In this document: positions 58,670 to 64,000 of the stretch, one piece after another | Layout of the letters: each line of letters begins with the position of its first letter | Position numbering within the stretch: position 1 is the first letter of the stretch | Notes under the pieces: model-generated | What the model saw: only the letters and a program-made list of their open reading frames with translations | The model's database searches: none | Told to the model about the DNA's origin: nothing | Assembly: GCA_002338565.1 (NCBI GenBank) | Contig: DDIN01000002.1 | Coordinates: 1-64,000 of the forward strand | From: Hyphomonadaceae bacterium UBA1849 | Lineage (GTDB): Bacteria; Pseudomonadota; Alphaproteobacteria; Caulobacterales; Hyphomonadaceae | Direction: 5' to 3' | DNA length: 64,000 nt | Program-made: the position numbers and the translations under genes

Positions 58670-58984
58670 ATGGTCCAGCTTATTCTGAAGTATAAACTGA
58701 AGACGGGTGTCGCAAAACCGGACTTTGAAAACTGGGTGAAGACAACAGACTACCCGAAAATGCGGTCTTTAGATCGTGTGAAATCCTTCCGGACTTTCCG
58801 GGCTGAAAAGCTGCTCATCGGTGAAGGGTCACCAAGCGTGGAATATATCGAGCTGTTCGAAATCCCCGACCTTGAAGGGTTTACCGCCGAAGACATGCCC
58901 GGTGATCTCGTTCAGAGTGTGATGGGAGAGTTCATGGGGCTGGTCGAAGCGCCGGAATTCATAATCGTCAGCGAAGTCGAGTAG
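58670..58984 (+). CDS. Small dimeric alpha/beta-barrel-like protein (RedY/HapK-like, tentative)
   Basis: A 104-residue protein. The ATG at 58670 is preferred because GGGAG lies six bases ahead; another ATG is at 58664. The sequence MVQLILKYKLKTGVAKPDF has the strand-helix pattern of a ferredoxin-like dimeric barrel, with FRTFRAEKLLIGEGSPSVEYIELFEIPD in the middle and EAPEFIIVSEVE at the end. It resembles RedY/HapK-type proteins linked to secondary metabolism, but that is from memory. It lies 56 bases before the DUF3291 gene on the same strand; both have a similar fold. Confidence 0.65.
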   Translation: MVQLILKYKLKTGVAKPDFENWVKTTDYPKMRSLDRVKSFRTFRAEKLLIGEGSPSVEYIELFEIPDLEGFTAEDMPGDLVQSVMGEFMGLVEAPEFIIVSEVE

Positions 58985-59040
58985 GCGCTTGCAATCTGTG
59001 CGCGCTGCCTGTCTTTTACGTGACCGGCAGGGGGACACAT

Positions 59041-59493
59041 ATGCCAGACTATCATCTCGCACAGATCAATATCGCAAAGTTTCGCAAGTCGCGCGCACAT
59101 CCGGATAATCGGGATTTTTACGCCGCCATTGAGAGCGTGCATAAAGCGGCCGATGAGCATGCCGGATTTATCTGGCGCTGGACCGAAGACGATATGCCGG
59201 TGGCGATCCGTCAGTTCAGAAACCCGAAGATCACCATCAATATGACGGTATGGGAGAGCCTTGAAGCACTCGGGGCCTTCGCCTATCGCCAGAGCAATCA
59301 CAAGACCGTCTTTGCACGCAAGGATGACTGGTTCGAGCCGCTGCCGGTCAGCGTTGCGCTCTGGTGGGTGCCTGCCGGTCATCTGCCATCTATCGAAGAG
59401 GGCAAGGAGCGCCTCGACTATCTGGAAACGCATGGCCCGAGCGAACGTGCCTTCACCTTCAAAGAACGCTTTCCCTCGCCAGTCTCTGTTTAG
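59041..59493 (+). CDS. DUF3291 protein
   Basis: A 150-residue protein from the ATG at 59041, after AGGGGG; a GTG at 59020 would add seven residues. The start MPDYHLAQINIAKFR, the stretch GFIWRW and the later NMTVWESLEALGAFAYR-S-H (about 70-95) with WFEPLP are the DUF3291 signature, a dimeric alpha/beta-barrel-like fold. Function unknown; possibly a small-molecule monooxygenase. The stop overlaps the convergent metallopeptidase-like lipoprotein gene by four bases. Confidence 0.87.
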   Translation: MPDYHLAQINIAKFRKSRAHPDNRDFYAAIESVHKAADEHAGFIWRWTEDDMPVAIRQFRNPKITINMTVWESLEALGAFAYRQSNHKTVFARKDDWFEPLPVSVALWWVPAGHLPSIEEGKERLDYLETHGPSERAFTFKERFPSPVSV

Positions 59494-60305
59494 AGATAGT
59501 CCCAGATATCGCGGTTCAGCGATCCGCTGCGAATATCCGGCGCGGCCAGACGAGCTAAGGAGAATACGTCGTCTACAGATCCGAGGTTTGCGTCAGAGTA
59601 CATCGATAAGCCGAGTTCGAATGCGGCCTGACGCTGTCGGGGCGTGCCATGATGGTTTGGCGAGTTAAAGGCATAGTCGCCAACGTCAAACATGGCTTGA
59701 GCTGCGTCGCTGTAGCGACGGCGCAATGCGCGGTCATCCTGACCTACATCATAGTAGATGCCAATCGCCCATCCTGCCATGATATCGGCCATTAGTTCCT
59801 GGGTTGGCACTTCACGATAAAAATTCCGTTCGTATTGAGCGATGTGTGCAAATTCGTGAGCAAGGATTGTCGCGATGCGGACAGTATTTAGGTCTCTGTC
59901 GTTGATATATCGTGCTTCGCGCCAGAGCATGTTACCGCCAAAAAGCACTGTTCCTCGTTGATAGCTGCCATTTAGAGTTCGGTTCATGGCAATCGCGTTC
60001 GGTCCGTTCCAGTCGTCATAGAATGAGAGATCGGGAATATTGCCATCTTCAAGACCAAATAGAATGGCCATCGATAAGAACATTGTTTCAAAGTGATTGG
60101 CGAAGTTCTGATTACCTGGAAAATCAATCAGATCATACGGCATGCCGGACGCGTTTCCGGCAGCATATTCGACCGAACAGCCCATGCCGCCATCCAGATA
60201 GACCGTACCTCTGTAATCAAAATAAGGAACATCCGGCGTCGAGCCACATGAGGTGAGAACTGCAGCAGACAGAGCGGCAACAGAAATCGAGGTCAGCTTG
60301 TTCAT
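59490..60305 (-). CDS. Putative zinc metallopeptidase lipoprotein
   Basis: A 271-residue protein with a lipoprotein signal (lipobox LTSC, Cys at about residue 20). The gluzincin motif HEFAH is at residues 150-154, and a possible third ligand Glu170 lies in QELMADIMAGW, the E-x3-D arrangement of several neutral zinc peptidases. The region before it has GGNMLWREARY. No recognised family name; it resembles putative neutral zinc metallopeptidases. Expected in the outer-membrane periplasmic face. The codon use and composition (rich in Asn, Tyr, Asp) differ from neighbours. Confidence 0.72.
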   Translation of the reverse strand: MNKLTSISVAALSAAVLTSCGSTPDVPYFDYRGTVYLDGGMGCSVEYAAGNASGMPYDLIDFPGNQNFANHFETMFLSMAILFGLEDGNIPDLSFYDDWNGPNAIAMNRTLNGSYQRGTVLFGGNMLWREARYINDRDLNTVRIATILAHEFAHIAQYERNFYREVPTQELMADIMAGWAIGIYYDVGQDDRALRRRYSDAAQAMFDVGDYAFNSPNHHGTPRQRQAAFELGLSMYSDANLGSVDDVFSLARLAAPDIRSGSLNRDIWDYL

Positions 60306-60388
60306 GGTGTCCCCCTGATGATTTATCTTAAGGGCATGCCAGCGAAAATTGCTTTCAAGGTCAAGCTCGCGGCTGTGATTTCAGGCGC

Positions 60389-60904
60389 TCAAATCGATGG
60401 CCCGGTTGAAACGAGAGGCTTCGTCATCCGGTAATTATTGAGGCAGACATCTTCCAGCCAGACATCCTGTTTATGGGTGACCTCAAACCCGTACTTCTCA
60501 AAGAAACGCTTTGCCGCTTCAGAGGCCTCGGTGGACAGTTCGGTGATCCCTTTGCGGTGCGCCTCACATAAGAGCTCATCGAACAAATCGTGCGTGACCT
60601 GTGTGCGCGTGACATCCGGGCGGGCATAGAAGAAATCGATATGCCCGTCGTCGACGAGGTCAATGTAGGCGAGCAGCCTGCCGGTTTCAGTTTCGGCAAC
60701 CCATGCAGACCGCGCTTCGAACTCTGTCTCGAATATGTGTTGAAACCGAGGTGCGCGGCGCGCCCATGCGTCAATCTGGGCGGGCGTGTAGAACCGCGAG
60801 GCAATGAGGCGCAGAGCATCATCGAACAGACCCGGAAGCTGGTCTGCATCCGAAAGGCGCGCACGCCTGATTGTAATACTCTCAGGCAATGTCGCGCCTT
60901 CCAT
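60389..60904 (-). CDS. GNAT-family N-acetyltransferase
   Basis: A 171-residue GNAT protein. N-terminal ITIRRARLSDADQL, core strand LLAYIDLVDDGHIDFFYARPD-TRTQVTHDLFDELLCEA, where the acetyl-CoA P-loop is divergent (TRTQVTHD in place of GxGxG/A), and the C-terminal KRFFEKYGFEVTHKQDVWL. It resembles YjcF/PhnO-like enzymes that acetylate small amines. It lies eight bases downstream of the amidohydrolase gene, same strand, so likely cotranscribed. Substrate unknown. Confidence 0.88.
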   Translation of the reverse strand: MEGATLPESITIRRARLSDADQLPGLFDDALRLIASRFYTPAQIDAWARRAPRFQHIFETEFEARSAWVAETETGRLLAYIDLVDDGHIDFFYARPDVTRTQVTHDLFDELLCEAHRKGITELSTEASEAAKRFFEKYGFEVTHKQDVWLEDVCLNNYRMTKPLVSTGPSI

Positions 60905-60912
60905 AAATGTCG

Positions 60913-61914
60913 CTAGGCTTCTGGCAGTTTGTAAACGCGGCGCGCCGTGCCGGAGAACATGGCGGTTTTCTCGTCTTCGGAATAACCCGCAGCCATTTTC
61001 TTGAAGGCATTCCAGAGCACCGGATAGCTGATTGATGCCCGGTCCACAGGGAAGTTGCTTTCGAACATGCAGCGGCTCGGGCCGAAATGATCGATCGCGT
61101 ATTTGTACCAGTCGCCCTGATCGGCAACGAGCTGGTCTGAACTTGGCGGCGTTTCCTGCGCGCTATAGCCCCAGCCATTATCCGGCATAGCGAGGCCACC
61201 AATCTTGGCGTGGACATTCGGGCAGGCCGCAAGCTCTGCAATGTCTGTCTTCCATTGCTCGAAGATTTCCGCGCGCTTGCCTTCAAACCGGCCCACCCCT
61301 AGCGGGGTGCCGAAATGGTCAAGGATGATGGTGGTGTCCGGCGCAGCCTGCGCCAGCTTTGTCAGGTCTTTGATCTGGAAATGGTAATTCCAGGTGTCAT
61401 AGGTGAGACCGCGCTCGCCAAGACGGCGCACGCCCGCCTGAAAGTCTTCCATAAGATATAGACCTGCAGGCTGGTGAGGCTTGATCACCAGCGCCGGATC
61501 ATCGTCACAGGCACCGGCCTGACGGATACCCCGAAAACGCCCGCTTGCGGCCTGATCATGTGCGTCCAGCACTTCATCCAGAAGGTCGGAGCGCAGATCC
61601 GTGTGCGCGATAATTCCGGCGATCTGCGCTTTGGAAGGATCTTTGGCGGCATCGGTGGCAATACTCGCGACGCGTTCTGTCTCGCCGACAGGTTTGAGGT
61701 GATCCGGACCTTCTTTGTGATAAGACCAGCCGCACTCCATAAACATGGTCTGGACGACGTTGTGCCCGGAGCTTGTGTCTTTCCAGAGCTGGTCCAGCAG
61801 ATAGTTGGCCATGGATGGCCAGTCCCAGAGGTGGTGGTGCGGGTCTACGATCTCCCGTTCCGGCTCGATAATGCCCTCTCGATGAGATGCCAGCCAGTCG
61901 TCCCGGTCAAACAT
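60913..61914 (-). CDS. Amidohydrolase (amidohydrolase-2, COG3618-like)
   Basis: A 333-residue TIM-barrel metal hydrolase. The first metal site is the HxH in VDPHHHLWDWP (about 23-32); further ligands lie in GIIAHTDLRS, ILDHFGTPLGVGR and MFESNFPVDRAS, where Asn replaces the usual Asp. The family includes lactonases and decarboxylases of aromatic or sugar acids. The typical length (about 330) and all strand motifs are kept. It is the first gene of a two-gene unit with the GNAT protein. Substrate not determined. Confidence 0.9.
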   Translation of the reverse strand: MFDRDDWLASHREGIIEPEREIVDPHHHLWDWPSMANYLLDQLWKDTSSGHNVVQTMFMECGWSYHKEGPDHLKPVGETERVASIATDAAKDPSKAQIAGIIAHTDLRSDLLDEVLDAHDQAASGRFRGIRQAGACDDDPALVIKPHQPAGLYLMEDFQAGVRRLGERGLTYDTWNYHFQIKDLTKLAQAAPDTTIILDHFGTPLGVGRFEGKRAEIFEQWKTDIAELAACPNVHAKIGGLAMPDNGWGYSAQETPPSSDQLVADQGDWYKYAIDHFGPSRCMFESNFPVDRASISYPVLWNAFKKMAAGYSEDEKTAMFSGTARRVYKLPEA

Positions 61915-62057
61915 GTGTCTCTCCCCTTATTTTTGTAGTTCGAAAAAGAGTTTCACAGTTTGAGGGGCGGGTGAAGATTGCGACGCGCAAAATCTCGTGA
62001 ATGGCCCTGTCGGTTGAGAAATTTGGAACTTTGAACCGCGGGCCACGTTGGTTGGTC

Positions 62058-63632
62058 ATGTCAAAAAAGAGAAAATCGGCAACGGGCTTCACACTCGGCT
62101 TTCTCGCAGCGTCCAGCGTGGCAGCCCTTTTAATCTTCTCCCAAACGTCAGACTGGAGCGTGTCTTCACCGGTTGATGCGGTGTCCGCCATGCTCGATCC
62201 CGAGCCTGCCGGACCGCCAGTTTCGCACGGACTTGAAGGCATTCGCGCTGACGGTGAGCTGGTTGTTCTGACCGTTGCCTCGCCAACTACTTTTCGCGAT
62301 CGCGCAGGTATTGCGACGGGTTATGAGGTCGATCTGACGAGTGAGCTTGCAGAGGCGATGGGCGTTCAGGTCCGCTACAAGATTTACGATGATTTCAATG
62401 CCGTCCTTGAGGCCATTCGGAATGGCGAGGGACATATTGCAGCCCCCGGGCTGACCCAGCGCGAAATCAGGATGGAGCATGAAGAAGAGGGCGAGGTTAT
62501 CTTTGGCCCTGCCTATAAGAATGTCCGGCCTGTTGCGGTTTGCAGCGGGGGCGGTCCGGCGCCCAATTCTCTTTCTGCAATGTCCGACTTTGAAGTTGTT
62601 GCCATCCGCGACTCCGGCGCTGAGGCGACACTGGAAGTGGCTGCGCAATCGATTGATGAACTCGACTGGCGCTCGGTTGACGGCATGACAGGCTATGGCC
62701 TTCTGACGGATGTGGCCGAGGGCGACATTGATTGCGCTATAGTGGATTCAAACGTCGCGCAGTTTGCGCGGCGACAATTCCCCGAGCTTATGCGATCCAT
62801 GATGGTCGGCAGCGAGGATCGACAGCTTGCCTGGGAAATCGCACCGCAGTCGCGTGATATACTGCCGTTTTTGAGCGACTGGTTCGAAACGGCTCATCAA
62901 GACGGGTTGCTCACCGAGTTAGACGAGCGTCATTACGGCCATCTCAACGAATTTGATTATGTCGACATCTCGACCTTCTACCGCCGTATCGAAACCCGCC
63001 TGCCGCAGTTCGAGCCGACCTTCCGCGATGCCGCGCGTGAAGAGGACCTCGACTGGACCATGCTTGCCGCACAGGGCTATCAGGAAAGCCATTGGGAAGC
63101 TGATGCACGCAGCCCGACCGGTGTGCGCGGCCTGATGATGCTGACGCGTCCGACCGCACGTGAAGTGGGCGTGACCGACAGGCTGGACCCCGAGCAGAGC
63201 ATTTATGGCGGCGCTGAATATATGCGTCGCATCTATGAACGCCTGCCGGACGGTGTGAGCGGGTATGACAGGCTATGGATGGCGATGGCGGCTTACAATG
63301 TCGGCTATGGTCACTTACTCGACGCGCGGACATTGGCGCGTCGCCAAAATCTCGATCCTGACCGCTGGTCCAATATTTCGCGCACCTTGCCGCTACTGAC
63401 CGAGCGTGAATATCATTCGACCGTGCGTCACGGTTATGCGCGCGGCTATGAGCCCGTGCGCTATGTGCGCCGCATTCGCGAGTATGACGAGGTACTCACG
63501 TCAAATGTGGAAGGGCCCGAACGTCCTCCATTCCGTATGGATGATGCGGGGGTGCCAATTGCGCCGCCCGAACCAGCAACGCCGCTGCCTCAGGAGGTCA
63601 TGAATGACGATCCCGAAGCGGACGCTGGCTGA
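62058..63632 (+). CDS. mltF: MltF-type membrane-bound lytic transglycosylase
   Basis: A 524-residue protein from the ATG at 62058; a start at 62001 is possible but would place a polar leader before the anchor. The N-terminal anchor is at about 10-30. A periplasmic SBP_bac_3 domain follows (about 70-300; GYEVDLTSELAEAMGV, then EVVAIRDSGA). The SLT domain (about 320-450) has catalytic Glu343 in GYQESHWEADARSPTGVRGLMML and MAAYNVGYGHL. This SBP-SLT order is that of MltF/YfhD, which cleaves peptidoglycan and is regulated by the ligand-binding domain. The C-terminal Pro-rich tail (about 495-524) is non-conserved. The stop abuts the convergent metallo-hydrolase gene directly. Confidence 0.93.
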   Translation: MSKKRKSATGFTLGFLAASSVAALLIFSQTSDWSVSSPVDAVSAMLDPEPAGPPVSHGLEGIRADGELVVLTVASPTTFRDRAGIATGYEVDLTSELAEAMGVQVRYKIYDDFNAVLEAIRNGEGHIAAPGLTQREIRMEHEEEGEVIFGPAYKNVRPVAVCSGGGPAPNSLSAMSDFEVVAIRDSGAEATLEVAAQSIDELDWRSVDGMTGYGLLTDVAEGDIDCAIVDSNVAQFARRQFPELMRSMMVGSEDRQLAWEIAPQSRDILPFLSDWFETAHQDGLLTELDERHYGHLNEFDYVDISTFYRRIETRLPQFEPTFRDAAREEDLDWTMLAAQGYQESHWEADARSPTGVRGLMMLTRPTAREVGVTDRLDPEQSIYGGAEYMRRIYERLPDGVSGYDRLWMAMAAYNVGYGHLLDARTLARRQNLDPDRWSNISRTLPLLTEREYHSTVRHGYARGYEPVRYVRRIREYDEVLTSNVEGPERPPFRMDDAGVPIAPPEPATPLPQEVMNDDPEADAG

Positions 63633-64000
63633 TTATTGCTGTTGCTGCTGTTGTGCCTTCATCTGCGCGACAGCGGAATCAGATACGAACGGATTGGTCT
63701 GGCGTTCATGACCGAAGGTCGAATGCTGGTTATGGCCCGGAATGAAGGTGATGTCGTTGCCGAGCGGCCATAGCTTTGTAGTGATCGAGTTCACCAGCTG
63801 GTCCAGATTGCCCTTTGGAAAATCCGTCCGGCCAATGCTGCCGCGGAACAGAACGTCGCCAACAAAAGCGATTTTGACCTCGGTGTTATAGATCACGACA
63901 TGGCCCGGTGTGTGGCCTGGTGTATGGACGACGTTGAACGTGTAAGCGCCGAGTGTCAGCGTATCTCCTTCTTCCAGATAGCGCGTTGGCACGACATTAC
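63633..64000 (-). CDS. Metallo-beta-lactamase-fold hydrolase (glyoxalase II-like), 5' part outside window
   Basis: The 3' part, read leftwards, of an MBL-fold protein; the frame stays open to the right edge, so the N-terminus with the first HxHxDH motif is missing. Visible are TPGHTPGHVVIYN with the His ligand, the Asp ligand in FVGDVLFRGSIGRTDF and the last His in FIPGHNQHSTFGHERQTNP, the pattern of YcbL/persulfide-dioxygenase-like glyoxalase II relatives. The C-terminus ends with AQMKAQQQQQQ, six glutamines, encoded by a CAG/CAA run. It should hydrolyse thioesters or similar in the cytoplasm. Confidence 0.9.
   Translation of the reverse strand, partial: NVVPTRYLEEGDTLTLGAYTFNVVHTPGHTPGHVVIYNTEVKIAFVGDVLFRGSIGRTDFPKGNLDQLVNSITTKLWPLGNDITFIPGHNQHSTFGHERQTNPFVSDSAVAQMKAQQQQQQ

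Overview
The window reads as chromosome of a marine-type alphaproteobacterium, most likely Caulobacterales/Hyphomonadaceae-like. The support is indirect: a TipF-like flagellar-positioning protein, a cheY-cheZ pair, the run ileS - lspA - DUF3035 lipoprotein - two M16 peptidases, a DUF2093 protein, a MutL of the endonuclease type (no MutH expected), a CIRCE-controlled groESL operon and a large TonB-dependent receptor. No tRNA, rRNA, CRISPR array, integrase or complete insertion sequence was seen. Genus-level assignment is inference.

Layout. 1-1050: 5' part of groEL, groES and their CIRCE/promoter (minus strand). 1.2-5.7 kb: an SDR oxidoreductase, a lone DUF262/DUF1524 (GmrSD-like) protein, a fumarylacetoacetase-family hydrolase and an apparently inactive metallo-beta-lactamase-fold protein. 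6-10.1 kb: motility block (TipF-like, HAD phosphatase, small membrane protein, cheZ, cheY). 10.2-15.4 kb: MaoC hydratase, ribF, an SDR whose 3' end recurs 0.84 kb downstream in a scrambled pseudogene, a GDSL-type protein, a COG4637-like ATPase and a two-TM protein. 15.7-25.7 kb: conserved housekeeping run ileS-lspA-lipoprotein-M16-M16-mutL-pseudouridine synthase. 25.8-36 kb: a tricorn-like protease, zntB, rnhB, quinone oxidoreductase, M23 peptidase, DUF2093, pgsA, aldo/keto reductase, then pirin and a divergent LysR regulator.

37.0-45.5 kb is the accessory, repeat-rich part. It holds a hypothetical gene carrying two different interspersed repeats in frame, an AT-rich GHKL-ATPase/PD-(D/E)XK nuclease candidate that looks acquired, and uvrC, whose interdomain linker is swollen by three in-frame copies of a small hairpin repeat. 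That repeat has two conserved end boxes flanking a variable but self-complementary middle, and further copies lie at 37.05, 37.23, 37.54 and 45.27 kb. It behaves like a protein-coding palindromic element of the kind known from Rickettsia, and is the most interesting signal in the window. An aminotransferase and dps lie in the same stretch.

45.6-64 kb: LysR, TonB receptor, trxB with an exact tandem repeat at its 3' end, CDF transporter, a Tat-exported MlaC-like protein, an exported FG-GAP protein, an ELM1-family protein, greA, carB, two small conserved proteins, a metallopeptidase-like lipoprotein, a GNAT acetyltransferase, an amidohydrolase, an MltF-type lytic transglycosylase and the 3' part of a metallo-hydrolase. 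Genes are packed tightly; several convergent pairs share a four-base stop overlap.
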